Counted from the stretch's first letter, positions 15,733-24,495 are shown. The stretch is DNA of 50,047 nucleotides from Methylacidiphilales bacterium (GCA_026225555.1 JAMFSY010000101.1:1-50047); one strand, 5' to 3'. Made by a program: numbers and translations. Notes: generated from the letters alone by a model not told the origin.

Positions 15733-16467
15733 ATGCCGGGCAAACTTTATGTCGTCGCCACCCCGATAGGAAACCTGGAGGACATGCCGGCTCGCGCCAT
15801 TCGCGTCCTGCGCGAGGTCGATCTCATCGCCGCTGAGGATACCCGTCACACCGGCCATCTGCTGACTCGCTTCGAGATTCGCAAGCCGCTCGTGAGTTAT
15901 CATCAATTCAGCGAGGCCAAGCGAACGGCGGAGTTTCTTCTCCACTTTGAACAGGGCAAAAATATCGCCCTCGTTTCCGATGCCGGCATGCCCGGCGTGA
16001 GCGATCCCGGTGAGCGACTGATCCGCGCGGCGGTGCAGGCCGGGGTCGCGCTGGAAATTGTGCCGGGACCTTCCGCGCCGTTGCTCGCCCTGGCCGGATC
16101 GGGCTTCCCCATGGTGCCCTTTTATTTCGGCGGCTTCCTGCCGGTGAAGGGCGGCCAACGCCGTAAGGAATTGATCGCGGCGGGCGGACGCGATTTCACC
16201 AGCATCTATTTTGAATCGCCCTACCGCGTCGTGCGCATGCTGGAGGATGCGCTGACGGAGATTCCCCAGGCTCGGCTTTGCCTCGCGCGTGAACTCACGA
16301 AAAAATTCGAGGAGTACCGTCGCGGAACGGCGGCGGAATTACTCGAGTACTTCAAGGCGCACGAGCCGCGCGGGGAATTCTGCGTGGTGATTGCCGCGAG
16401 CGAGCGGCGCAGGAAATCAACCGACGATCGCGAGCAGGATGCCGGTCAGGACGATATTCGCGAGTGA
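15733..16467 (+). CDS. rsmI: 16S rRNA (cytidine(1402)-2'-O)-methyltransferase
   Basis: This SAM-dependent enzyme of the tetrapyrrole-methylase fold methylates the ribose of C1402 in the 30S decoding centre. Seen across 244 residues: LYVVATPIGNLEDMPARAI, LIAAEDTRHTGHLL, ALVSDAGMPGVSDPG (the SAM-loop block), IVPGPSAPLLALAGSG and FFESPYR-like FESPYRVV. The last 17 residues are a charged tail encoded in a 51-bp convergent overlap with nuoH. Length is slightly under the usual 270-290, as the short C-terminal extension is absent. Confidence 0.96.
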   Translation: MPGKLYVVATPIGNLEDMPARAIRVLREVDLIAAEDTRHTGHLLTRFEIRKPLVSYHQFSEAKRTAEFLLHFEQGKNIALVSDAGMPGVSDPGERLIRAAVQAGVALEIVPGPSAPLLALAGSGFPMVPFYFGGFLPVKGGQRRKELIAAGGRDFTSIYFESPYRVVRMLEDALTEIPQARLCLARELTKKFEEYRRGTAAELLEYFKAHEPRGEFCVVIAASERRRKSTDDREQDAGQDDIRE

Positions 16468-17616
16468 GATGGGTAGGATGAATTTCCAGCCCAGGCTCAT
16501 GAGCTGGTCATAGCGAAAACGGGGTAGCGTCCAGCGCACCCAGATGAAGAGCACGATGAAGAGGAGCATTTTAAGCAAAAAGACGAACGCATAGATGGGG
16601 ATGCTCCACCACTGGTCCTGCCAGGCCATATAGAAAGGCAGCGGCAGGCTCCAGCCCCCGAGGAAGAGCGTCACCATCAGGGAGGAAGCCACGATCATCG
16701 CCGCATATTCACCGAGGAAAAAGAGGGCGAATTTCATCGCGGAATATTCGGTGTGATAGCCGCCGACAAGTTCGGTTTCGCTTTCGGGAAGATCGAACGG
16801 CAGCCGGTTCGTCTCGGCAAAGGCCGAGACCAGGAAGATCAGGAACGAAATCAACATGGGCAGCCAGAGGAGATAGCTCGCCCCGTTGTGCCATGGCCAG
16901 GTCGCCGCGAGGAAGGGCAGGACGGTCCAGCCATGATCGACTTGGTATTGCACCACATCGGACAGGCGTAGATTGCCCATGACCAAAAAGAGGGGAATGA
17001 CCGAAAGCCCCATGGAGACTTCATAGGAAATCATCTGCGCGCTGGAGCGAATCCCGCCGAGGAATGGATACTTGGAATTGGACGACCAACCCGCCAGCAC
17101 GATGCCGTAGACGCCGAGCGATGCGATGGCGAAAATAAGGAGCACGCCGATGCCGACATCCGCAATGACGCCGGGCGCCTTCATGGTGTAGTCGAAAAAG
17201 GGCAAAACGACCGGATGGCTGCTAGCGAAAGGAATGACGCAAATGGTGAGCAGCGCGGGCACCATGGCCATCGCGGGCGCGAGCCAGAAATAGAATTTAT
17301 TCACGTGCGCCGGAGTGAATTCCTCCTTAAGCATGAACTTAAGCGCGTCAGCCAAGGGCTGGCCCAGCCCCCAGATGCTCCACCGCGGCATGGTGAAAAG
17401 CCCCAGGATATTCACGCCGCCTAACGGCACGCCTGTCCGGTTCGGCCCAATGCGATCTTGAATGGCCGCGCTGATTTTCCGCTCGGCCATGACAGTATAG
17501 GAAACCAACCCGAGAATGACATTCACCAGGATGAAAATCTTGATCAGCGTGATGAAGACATCCGGCACCCAGCCGGGAACATCCGCGGGCATGTTGGCGA
17601 AGTAGGGCGTGATCAT
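16417..17616 (-). CDS. nuoH: NADH-quinone oxidoreductase subunit H
   Basis: A membrane subunit of complex I that forms part of the quinone site with NuoB and NuoD. It has 399 residues with about eight hydrophobic helices. Signatures: ERKISAAIQDRIGPNRTG in the first matrix loop, LKFMLKEEFTPAH, ETNRLPFDLPESETELVGGYHTEYS (parts of which form the quinone entry) and WVRWTLPRFRYDQLM. Start ATG 17616 overlaps the nuoG stop by 4 bp. It is the last gene of this nuo segment; nuoI-N are not present in the window. Confidence 0.97.
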   Translation of the reverse strand: MITPYFANMPADVPGWVPDVFITLIKIFILVNVILGLVSYTVMAERKISAAIQDRIGPNRTGVPLGGVNILGLFTMPRWSIWGLGQPLADALKFMLKEEFTPAHVNKFYFWLAPAMAMVPALLTICVIPFASSHPVVLPFFDYTMKAPGVIADVGIGVLLIFAIASLGVYGIVLAGWSSNSKYPFLGGIRSSAQMISYEVSMGLSVIPLFLVMGNLRLSDVVQYQVDHGWTVLPFLAATWPWHNGASYLLWLPMLISFLIFLVSAFAETNRLPFDLPESETELVGGYHTEYSAMKFALFFLGEYAAMIVASSLMVTLFLGGWSLPLPFYMAWQDQWWSIPIYAFVFLLKMLLFIVLFIWVRWTLPRFRYDQLMSLGWKFILPISLANIVLTGILLAIVG

Positions 17617-19295
17617 ACCGAGGCGGTTGCTGGTTTTAGTTCGATCCCGAGATCGCCGATCCGGCTTAGGCTCAGTCCCGCAAAGGCGGGCGTGGCTTCG
17701 GCCATGGCCTTGAAGACTTCCTCGATGGTATGCAGGCCGTTGCCTCCACCGAGCGCCGCCTTCAATTGCAAAAGAATTTGCCAGTCATCCATGGCCATGC
17801 CCTGGACCGAGATGGCCTGATTGAGCCGCTGAAGGCGTCCTGCATCATTGATCAGCGACCCGCGTTTTTCCGCGAAGCTTGCGCCGGGCAGAATAAAATC
17901 GGCCCGCTCGGTCGTCGCGCTTTTAAGCAGCGTTTGCGTGGCAAGAAGCTTCAGCTTCTCCAGCGTGGCTTCCGGCCAGCCCGCGTTCTTGACGAGATCC
18001 TCATGGAGCACGAGCAAAGCCTGGATGCGACCGGCCTCGATTCCCTGCCGGATCTCCTCCAGCGCTTTACCCTGCCGGGAGAGACCGAAGAGCGCCACGC
18101 CATGGCTGTTGGGATTGAGATCCGCACTCCGCAAAATGCCATCGGCTTCACCGGCGCGGGGGACGAGATCGGTCAGCACCGCCTCACCGCCGAGCGCCTG
18201 GCGAACTTCCCTGAGTAGGTAGGCCTCCTCATTAGTCAGACGCCCCGAAGCGATGATCGCGATTTGACCGGGTTGAAATTCCCGCAGCCGTGCCGCGAGT
18301 TGCGGGATGATTTCCGCCCAGGGCGTGAGCACTCTTTCCTGGCCCAAGCGCACCAACGGTTGCTTCAACCGGTCGGGCCCGTGGATATAGTGAAAACCGA
18401 GACGACCCTGATCGCACATCCAGAGCGAATTTACCGCTTCGTTTTCGCGGGGGGTCAGGCGATACACCGTCTGCTCGCGGCTGCCGACCAGCGTGTTGCA
18501 ACCGGTCGCGCAACCGGTGCAGACGCTCTTCGTTTCCTTGAGAAACCAGACGCGCATTTGGAATCGAAAATCCTTGCTCGTCAGCGCGCCGACGGGACAG
18601 ATATCGACCGTGTTGAGCGAGTAATTATTATCCAGGCGTTTGCCCGGATGAACGGCCAGCGTGGTGTGGCTGCCGCGTTGCGTGAAGCCGAGGACATCGT
18701 CGTCCACCGTCTCCTTCGAGAACCGGATGCAGCGCGAACACATGATGCAGCGCTCGTCATCGAGCACGATGTTCGCGCCGATATCGACTCGCTTCGGCTT
18801 CTTGACCTTCTCCTCCACAAAACGGCTGCCGGCCGTGCCGTACTGGACGGAGTATTCCTGCAACTTACACTCGCCCGCCTGATCACAAATCGGGCAATCG
18901 AGGGGGTGATTGATCAGGAGAAATTCCATCACGCCCTTACGACATTCATCGACCAGGGGTGACTCGGTGCGCAAGGCCATGCCCTCGCTAATCTGGGTCG
19001 CGCAGCCGATCTGCGGACGCGGAATCCAATTGATCTCCGGATGATTGTCAGGCCCCATTACGGGCTTGCGCTCCGCATCCATCTTGGGCGAGCCAATCTC
19101 GATCAGGCACATGCGGCAATTGCCGACAATCGAAAGCTTGGGGTGGTAACAATAGTGGGGGATGAATTTCCCCACGCGGCGGGCGACCTCGACTGCATTG
19201 AGGCCTTTCGGGAACTGCCTCCACACACCGTCCACCTGGACATTGACCAGGGGCGTGTCAGCGGGAGGGGTGTCGTGATTGAACGGATTTTTCAC
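17613..19295 (-). CDS. nuoG: NADH-quinone oxidoreductase subunit G (short form)
   Basis: Peripheral-arm subunit carrying iron-sulfur clusters. Seen: an N-terminal 2Fe-2S domain (HYCYHPKLSIVGNCRMC), a His/Cys cluster region (CPICDQAGECKLQEY), a two-4Fe-4S part (CIMCSRCIRF, DICPVGALTS) and CTGCATGCN...WMCDQG, the ligand pattern of cluster N7. The molybdopterin-oxidoreductase-like domain that follows is reduced, so the total is about 560 residues rather than the usual 680-910. GTG 19295 is chosen because GAAGG sits about 8 nt upstream; a TTG at 19313 is the alternative. Confidence 0.93.
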   Translation of the reverse strand: MKNPFNHDTPPADTPLVNVQVDGVWRQFPKGLNAVEVARRVGKFIPHYCYHPKLSIVGNCRMCLIEIGSPKMDAERKPVMGPDNHPEINWIPRPQIGCATQISEGMALRTESPLVDECRKGVMEFLLINHPLDCPICDQAGECKLQEYSVQYGTAGSRFVEEKVKKPKRVDIGANIVLDDERCIMCSRCIRFSKETVDDDVLGFTQRGSHTTLAVHPGKRLDNNYSLNTVDICPVGALTSKDFRFQMRVWFLKETKSVCTGCATGCNTLVGSREQTVYRLTPRENEAVNSLWMCDQGRLGFHYIHGPDRLKQPLVRLGQERVLTPWAEIIPQLAARLREFQPGQIAIIASGRLTNEEAYLLREVRQALGGEAVLTDLVPRAGEADGILRSADLNPNSHGVALFGLSRQGKALEEIRQGIEAGRIQALLVLHEDLVKNAGWPEATLEKLKLLATQTLLKSATTERADFILPGASFAEKRGSLINDAGRLQRLNQAISVQGMAMDDWQILLQLKAALGGGNGLHTIEEVFKAMAEATPAFAGLSLSRIGDLGIELKPATASV

Positions 19296-19327
19296 AGATG
19301 GCCTTCGGTACAACTGGAAAGAGTCCG

Positions 19328-19357
19328 TTGCGCCGGATCTCGAAAGACCCGGCGCAA
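19328..19357. other. Hairpin ahead of nuoG
   Basis: A perfect 9-bp inverted repeat, TTGCGCCGG / CCGGCGCAA, with a 12-nt loop lies 33 bp before the nuoG start and after the broken lipoprotein gene. There is no T-run on the minus strand after it, so it looks more like an mRNA-stability or processing structure than a terminator. Confidence 0.45.
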
Positions 19358-19378
19358 GGAGTGAGCCTTTAGCTCAGT

Positions 19379-19523
19379 TTAGGAATTCGGACGAACCGGT
19401 TCCGGCGCGGGGGCTGGCGGGGGCGGCGGAGGGTTGTTGTCCTGGTGATCGCAGGCCGACAACAGAGCGGCCGAGGCCGTCACTGCACAGATCAGTGCAA
19501 AGATTTTTAGGTATGACTTCATG
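19379..19523 (-). pseudogene. Small lipoprotein gene with a 1-nt frameshift
   Basis: The region begins with ATG 19523 and a good ribosome site (AAAGGATAC just upstream). It reads MKSYLKIF and then shifts. After removing one T from the run of four (rc of the AAAA at 19499-19502) the frame continues ALICAVTASAALLSACDHQD and a Pro-rich tail ending VRPNS, about 47 residues. That is an entericidin-like lipoprotein with lipobox LSAC. As read, the signal peptide is destroyed. Either a sequencing indel or a true pseudogene. It sits in the gap between nuoF and nuoG. Confidence 0.6.
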
Positions 19524-19606
19524 TATCCTTTCGACTTGGTTTATATGGGTTTAGACTTACAAGCTGAAGCGTAGCGTGGGGCGGGCGTTGGGCAAGGAAG
19601 AGAGTG

Positions 19607-20992
19607 TCAAACCGCCTCCAATTTTTTGGCCGCGCCTTCCGTGCTTGCCTTTTCAGCGGCCTCCGTTTTGCGGCGGGCATGACTATCGAATTCATCTTTA
19701 AATTTGGTGACGAAACTTTGCACGGGCCACGCGCAGGCCTCGCCAAAAGCGCAGATTGTCCGCCCGGCGATATTATCGGCCACATTCTTTAGCAGGGCCG
19801 TATCGTTGACCTGTCCCTCGCCGCTGACGAGCCGGTCTGTGATCTTCTTCATCCAGAGCGAGCCTTCGCGGCAGGGGGTGCATTGGCCGCACGATTCATG
19901 CGCGTAAAAAGTATTGATATTGCCGAGGCATTCCACCATGTCGCGAGTCTCATCCATGACGATGATTCCGCCGCTGCCCGCCATGGAGCCGACGGCGGCG
20001 AGCGTGTCGAAATCCATGGGAATATCTTCCAGGCCGATCTCCTTTTCCTCCATCGTGCCATCGGCTTTCTTCGCCTTGATCTTATAGCGTTCGCCCGCTT
20101 TCAGGACCTTCGCCGACGATCCGCCGGGAATAATCGCCTTGAGCTTGCGTCCGCCCTTGATTCCACCGCAGACATCATTGAGTAATTCGCCGAGAGTCAG
20201 CGCGCCGACCTCAAATTCATAGTAGCCCGGCTTCTCAACATCGCCACTGACGCAGAGCAGCCGCGTGCCGGTATTGTTCGGCTTGCCGATCTTGGCGAAG
20301 GCCGCACCGCCCATGGCGACGATATGCTTGATGTTGCAGAGCGTCTCGACGTTGTTGACGATGGTGGGACACATATAGAGCCCCAGCACCGCCGGAAAAT
20401 AGGGCGGCTTGATGCGGGGGTAAGCGCGTTTGCCTTCCAGCGATTCGATCAGCCCGGTTTCCTCACCGCAGATATAGGCGCCAGCCCCACGATGGATATA
20501 GATTTCCAGCTCATATCCGGTCCCGCCCACTCCTTTACCGAGGAAGTTTTTGGCCTTGGCCTCCTGGATGGCCTTTTCGAGAATCTTCGCACCCAGGGTG
20601 AATTCGCCCCGGATGTAGATATACGCCAGATGCACGTTGTTCGCGAAGCAGGCGATGATCATGCCCTCGAGCAACTGGTGCGGATCCTTATAGATAATCT
20701 GCTTGTCCTTGAACGTGCCCGGCTCGGATTCATCCGCGTTGCAGATGAGATAGACCGGCTTGGTGTTCTTCTTCGGATCGATAAAGCCCCACTTCATCCC
20801 GCAGGAAAAGCCCGCGCCTCCGCGTCCGCGCAACTGGGAGGTCTTCACTTCCGCGACGATATCCGCCGGCGCCATGGTCAGCGCTTTCTTCAAGTCCTCG
20901 TAACCGCCGTGCTTGATGTAGCAGTCGATATCGATGCCGTAGCCCTCGGCATCGATGTTCTTGAAAATCAGGCGGCGTTCAGCGATGGGCAT
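19607..20992 (-). CDS. nuoF: NADH-quinone oxidoreductase subunit F
   Basis: The NADH-oxidising subunit of complex I. Seen across 461 residues: the NADH/FMN glycine-rich loop RGRGGAGFSCGMKWGF, NADESEPGTFKD, AGAYICGEETGLIESLEGKR and the N3 4Fe-4S ligands SCGQCTPCREG with a later Cys in CAFGEACAWP. The C-terminal 25 residues are a charged, Ala/Glu/Lys-rich tail beyond the usual end. It starts 27 bp after nuoE; the gap to nuoG (about 310 bp) holds a broken lipoprotein gene. Confidence 0.98.
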   Translation of the reverse strand: MPIAERRLIFKNIDAEGYGIDIDCYIKHGGYEDLKKALTMAPADIVAEVKTSQLRGRGGAGFSCGMKWGFIDPKKNTKPVYLICNADESEPGTFKDKQIIYKDPHQLLEGMIIACFANNVHLAYIYIRGEFTLGAKILEKAIQEAKAKNFLGKGVGGTGYELEIYIHRGAGAYICGEETGLIESLEGKRAYPRIKPPYFPAVLGLYMCPTIVNNVETLCNIKHIVAMGGAAFAKIGKPNNTGTRLLCVSGDVEKPGYYEFEVGALTLGELLNDVCGGIKGGRKLKAIIPGGSSAKVLKAGERYKIKAKKADGTMEEKEIGLEDIPMDFDTLAAVGSMAGSGGIIVMDETRDMVECLGNINTFYAHESCGQCTPCREGSLWMKKITDRLVSGEGQVNDTALLKNVADNIAGRTICAFGEACAWPVQSFVTKFKDEFDSHARRKTEAAEKASTEGAAKKLEAV

Positions 20993-21019
20993 AGGATTTT
21001 GAGGAGATAGGAAGTTCCG

Positions 21020-21601
21020 TTATGCCGTGTATTTCGCCAGCAACTCATCCGCCCGCGCGGTCGTTACGTTTTCATGGAAATCATCATCGATCATGATCAC
21101 CGGCGCGGTGCCACAGGACGCAATGCATTCCACGAACTCGACCGAATATTTTTTGTCGGGACTGGTCGCAATACCGTGCGCGTCGGGCTCCGCTGTTCCG
21201 CACTTCTTCTGGAAATGGTCGCAGAGCGCATAGCTGCCCGCGAGCGCACAGGAAAGTGTGCGACAAACCTTGATCTGAATCCGGCCGATCGGATGTTCCC
21301 GGAACATGGGATAGAAGGTGACGAGCTCCAAAATATTGATCGGCTGCAATTCCAGTTTACCCGCGATCCACTCGATTCCCGCCGGGGATATATAACCGAA
21401 AGTCTCCTGCCAAAGGTGCAGCAGCGGCAGCGACGCGCTCCGTTTCGATACTGGATAATGGGTCACCAATTCATCCGCCTGCGCGTCGAATCCGGAAGGA
21501 AAGGCGGGCAATTCATGATGGCCCTGCGCGCCTTCGGGGAAAGCGGCGGCAGCAGAAATCTCCGGGGCGGGAGGCGGGACGACCGTATTGGGTGCGCTCA
21601 C
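21020..21601 (-). CDS. nuoE: NADH-quinone oxidoreductase subunit E
   Basis: Thioredoxin-fold subunit with the N1a 2Fe-2S cluster. Across 193 residues: SASLPLLHLWQETFGYISPA, ELVTFYPMFREHPIGR and the four cluster cysteines in KVCRTLSCAL and VECIASCGTAPVI. The first 40 residues are an extra Pro/Ala-rich stretch before the conserved domain. Its ATG overlaps the end of the upstream lipoprotein gene by 4 bp, so translation is likely coupled. Confidence 0.96.
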   Translation of the reverse strand: MSAPNTVVPPPAPEISAAAAFPEGAQGHHELPAFPSGFDAQADELVTHYPVSKRSASLPLLHLWQETFGYISPAGIEWIAGKLELQPINILELVTFYPMFREHPIGRIQIKVCRTLSCALAGSYALCDHFQKKCGTAEPDAHGIATSPDKKYSVEFVECIASCGTAPVIMIDDDFHENVTTARADELLAKYTA

Positions 21602-21879
21602 GTCTGTTTTCCTCCCGGCACGAACTCGGCCTTGAAAACCGCATCATTCAGAAAGATCACGCGCCCCTCGCTGCCGTTCGAGCCGGGATAATGATAGACC
21701 TCACCGCGCAACCCGGTCGTTTCCGCCTGGTCGATATGGGCTGGCTGGCCCAGGATCGCCTCCACTTGATCCGCCTTCATCGCTGGCTTGATCTCGCCGA
21801 TTTTCGCAGCCGTGACCGACGATGAGCAGGCGCTTAACGTCAACACCCCGCCGAGGCAGATGAGGGAAGTCCTAGTCAT
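21598..21879 (-). CDS. Small lipoprotein with BamE/SmpA-like domain
   Basis: 93 residues from ATG 21879 with signal peptide MTRTSLICLGGVLTLSAC (lipobox LSAC, lipid on the last Cys). The mature part has IKPAMKADQVEAILGQPAHI followed by a tyrosine-containing strand, the pattern of the SmpA/OmlA (BamE) fold: G-M-x-x-x-x-V-x-x-x-L-G-x-P. It overlaps both neighbours (8 bp upstream, 4 bp with nuoE), so it is embedded in the nuo operon. Such domains usually act in outer-membrane protein assembly or as small envelope adaptors. Confidence 0.68.
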   Translation of the reverse strand: MTRTSLICLGGVLTLSACSSSVTAAKIGEIKPAMKADQVEAILGQPAHIDQAETTGLRGEVYHYPGSNGSEGRVIFLNDAVFKAEFVPGGKQT

Positions 21880-22150
21880 TCGCATCCTCAATCGAATCGA
21901 CCCGGAATCCCTCAAAGTTAATGACCCATACCTTCCTGGTCCGAGGATCGCGATATAGATACTTAAAATCACCTCCATGATTTGGAGTCACTTGGGTCGG
22001 GGGGCCGATCAGCCGGACAACGAGGGCCGGAGTCATTCCCTCATGAATCCTCCGAAGTCCCGCCGGACGATCATCGCCCCTCACCGGAGACAAAGCGGAC
22101 ATCATCATCACCCCCGCCGCCAACACCGCATAAATAGAACACTTTTTCAT
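21872..22150 (-). CDS. Exported BamE/SmpA-like small protein
   Basis: 92 residues with an N-terminal signal sequence (MKKCSIYAVLAAGVMMMSAL, probable cut near SPVRG). The mature part carries IHEGMTPALVVRLIGPPTQV and FKYLYRDPRTRKVWVINFEG, again the short SmpA/OmlA-like pattern (GMt...V..liG.P). It looks like a diverged tandem relative of the next gene. Its ATG overlaps the nuoD stop by 4 bp and its end overlaps the next lipoprotein by 8 bp. Confidence 0.65.
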   Translation of the reverse strand: MKKCSIYAVLAAGVMMMSALSPVRGDDRPAGLRRIHEGMTPALVVRLIGPPTQVTPNHGGDFKYLYRDPRTRKVWVINFEGFRVDSIEDAND

Positions 22151-23400
22151 CGATCACATTCTCCCATCACAAAATCGAGGCTGCCCAGAATCGCGACCAC
22201 GTCGCTCATCATGTGCCCGGGCAAAAGCTTGCCCAGGACACTTAAATTAACGAAGGAGGGCGCGCGAATCTTCAGCCGGTAAGGCACGCCGCCGCCCTTG
22301 CTTTGAATATAGAAACCGAGTTCACCTTTCGGATTCTCCGCGCCGAAATAAATCTCTCCGACCGGCGCCTGGATGCCTTCGGTGACGAGGATGAATTGAT
22401 GGATCAGCTCCTCCATCTTGGTCAGCACCTTGTCCTTGGGCGGGAGGAATCCCTTGCCCTCGGCCACGTTGATCGGGCCGCTGGGCAGGGCATTCAGCGC
22501 CTGCTCCAGAATGCGGACACTCTGACGCAATTCCTCCAGCCGGCAGAGATACCGGTCATAGCAATCGCCCACAGAGCCGGTGGGAATTTCGAAATCGTAT
22601 TCGGCGTAAGTCAGATAGGGCTTGGCCTTGCGGATGTCATACTCGACACCCGAGCCGCGCAGATTCGGACCCGTCATGCCAAAATCGAGCGCGTCTTCTT
22701 TTGAAATAATCCCGATGCCCTTGTTGCGATCGACAAAGATTTTATTCCGGCTCAACAGGTTATCGAGCTCATCGATCTTCGCCTTGAACTGCTCGATAAA
22801 GGCCTTGGTCTGATCGACGAAACCGGGCGGCAAATCGCGGATCTGTCCGCCGATGCGCGTATAGCTGGTTGTGAACCGCGCGCCGGTCAGCAACTCGATC
22901 AGGTTATAGATCTTCTCGCGTTCGGTGAAGATATAGAGAAACACCGTCATCGCGCCCGTGTCCATGGCCAGCGCGCCCATGCCGAGCAAATGCGAGGAGA
23001 TCCGTGCCAGTTCACAGCAGATCACGCGGATCACCTGCCCGCGAGGCGGCACCGTCCAGCCCATCAGCTTTTCCACCGCCAGCGCATAGGCGACGTTGTT
23101 GGCCAGCGGCGCCAAGTAATCGAGCCGGTCCGTGTAGGGCACGAACTGATTATAGGTCATGTTCTCCGCGATCTTTTCATCGCCGCGATGGAGATAGCCG
23201 ATGTCCGGCACCGCCTTCAAAACGATCTCGCCGTCGAGCTCCAGCAGAATGCGCAACACGCCGTGCGTGCTCGGATGCGACGGCCCCATGTTCAAGATGA
23301 GCTTCTCGCCCATCGGATTCTCCGCCTGCGACTGGGCATACTCCGCCTGCTGCGCGGCGCGCAGCACGCTATCGGGAGTTTCGAGAATCGTTTCGGGCAT
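22147..23400 (-). CDS. nuoD: NADH-quinone oxidoreductase subunit D
   Basis: The 49-kDa subunit of complex I that lines the quinone site with NuoB. Seen across 417 residues: MGPSHPSTHGVLRILLELDG (His residues near the quinone site), GYLHRGDEKIAENMTYNQFVPYTDRLDY, ARISSHLLGMGALAMDTGAM and the C-terminal RAPSFVNLSVLGKLLPGHMM with MGECDR at the end. Length is typical. It begins 14 bp after nuoC. Confidence 0.98.
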   Translation of the reverse strand: MPETILETPDSVLRAAQQAEYAQSQAENPMGEKLILNMGPSHPSTHGVLRILLELDGEIVLKAVPDIGYLHRGDEKIAENMTYNQFVPYTDRLDYLAPLANNVAYALAVEKLMGWTVPPRGQVIRVICCELARISSHLLGMGALAMDTGAMTVFLYIFTEREKIYNLIELLTGARFTTSYTRIGGQIRDLPPGFVDQTKAFIEQFKAKIDELDNLLSRNKIFVDRNKGIGIISKEDALDFGMTGPNLRGSGVEYDIRKAKPYLTYAEYDFEIPTGSVGDCYDRYLCRLEELRQSVRILEQALNALPSGPINVAEGKGFLPPKDKVLTKMEELIHQFILVTEGIQAPVGEIYFGAENPKGELGFYIQSKGGGVPYRLKIRAPSFVNLSVLGKLLPGHMMSDVVAILGSLDFVMGECDR

Positions 23401-23414
23401 AGAGGAAAAGGGAT

Positions 23415-24020
23415 TTAGTGCTCCGCCGGTTTGGCCCGCGGTTCGTGAAGCGTGGTGAGCGCATCGCCTTCTTCGGGAGGATGGGCCAGAGGCGAAGCGA
23501 CAAAGGGACCGCCTTCCAGGGGCGCGGGACGGCTGAAGGCTTCTCCGGGCATCGAACTGCTCTTGCCCTCCAGGGGGAAGTCCTTACGCAAAGGGAAGTA
23601 GGGATAGCCTTCCCACATCAGAATGCGGCGCAGGTCGGGGTGGCCATTGAAATGCAACCCCATCATGTCGTAAACCTCACGCTCATGCCAATCGGCGCCT
23701 TGATAAACCGGCACGAGCGAATCGACCGTGGGGTCGTCCTCGCTGACGCGAACTTTTACCCGCAAGTTCACGAGATAGTTCAAATTGCTGAGGCTGCGAA
23801 ATTCGTAGATGACCTCGTAGCGAGGCTCGTCACCGAAATGATCCACGCTGGAGATATCGACGAGGAAGTTCAGCCCCACATCGTTTTTGAGGTGCGACGC
23901 CACCGAACGAATCATGTCGCGATCGACTTCCACCGTCTGCTCACCGCGAAATTCCTTCGCCTGCCCGATCTTGCCGGGGAAGCGCATTTGCAAAGAGGCG
24001 ATGACGTCGTGAACGGACAT
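23415..24020 (-). CDS. nuoC: NADH-quinone oxidoreductase subunit C
   Basis: The 30-kDa peripheral subunit, 201 residues from ATG 24020. Conserved parts: FLVDISSVDHFGDEPRYEVIYEFRSL and the signature WHEREVYDMMGLHFNGHPDLRRILMWEGYPYFPLRKDFPL (centred on about residues 115-155). A 30-residue Pro/Glu-rich tail follows. The longer frame to 24113 is rejected because MSVHDVIASLQMRFP gives the normal start. Confidence 0.97.
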   Translation of the reverse strand: MSVHDVIASLQMRFPGKIGQAKEFRGEQTVEVDRDMIRSVASHLKNDVGLNFLVDISSVDHFGDEPRYEVIYEFRSLSNLNYLVNLRVKVRVSEDDPTVDSLVPVYQGADWHEREVYDMMGLHFNGHPDLRRILMWEGYPYFPLRKDFPLEGKSSSMPGEAFSRPAPLEGGPFVASPLAHPPEEGDALTTLHEPRAKPAEH

Positions 24021-24043
24021 GGGGATTTGACGGAATGATGAAA

Positions 24044-24484
24044 TCAGACGGAATGAACGGCGTGGCGAAAGCTGGAATCGTAGGAGCTTTTGGGAGCACT
24101 CAGTGAAACCCAAAGCATGGAAATGAGACCGAAAACGACGAAACCCTCCAGCAATAATATCAGGTCGAAGTCCGCTCGAATAGCCATGGAAGCCGTCTTA
24201 AATTTCTCAATGGCGAGAAAAAGAGCCAGTACATTAATGAAAATCAAAAGGCCGGCGCTCACCCCCAGAACGAGGCGAAAGAAGAATTGCGGCAAATTCC
24301 ACAAACAGACGATCCAAAGAATGATGTACAGCAGGGGGACGCCTATGTGCGGGAGCCCGTGAAAGTTTAACCAAGGATTGAGCCACTTGATAATCAGCGA
24401 GGCGAGATTTTGAACAAACAAAACACCCAGGAAAATCCGCGCGACCACGAGCATCAATCCGTCGATTCGGTTCATGATGCTCAT
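24044..24484 (-). CDS. Four-helix membrane protein (DoxX-like?), inside the nuo operon
   Basis: 146 residues with four hydrophobic segments at about 9-31, 48-68, 70-90 and 108-130. The opening LMLVVARIFLGVLFVQNLAS resembles the first helix of DoxX-type proteins (aR..lg..F...G), but the rest is not a confident match. It sits between nuoB (11 bp) and nuoC (23 bp) in the same direction, so it is co-transcribed with complex I. A role in membrane-arm assembly or quinone handling is only an inference. Confidence 0.6.
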   Translation of the reverse strand: MSIMNRIDGLMLVVARIFLGVLFVQNLASLIIKWLNPWLNFHGLPHIGVPLLYIILWIVCLWNLPQFFFRLVLGVSAGLLIFINVLALFLAIEKFKTASMAIRADFDLILLLEGFVVFGLISMLWVSLSAPKSSYDSSFRHAVHSV

Positions 24485-24495
24485 GACGTCCTTGC

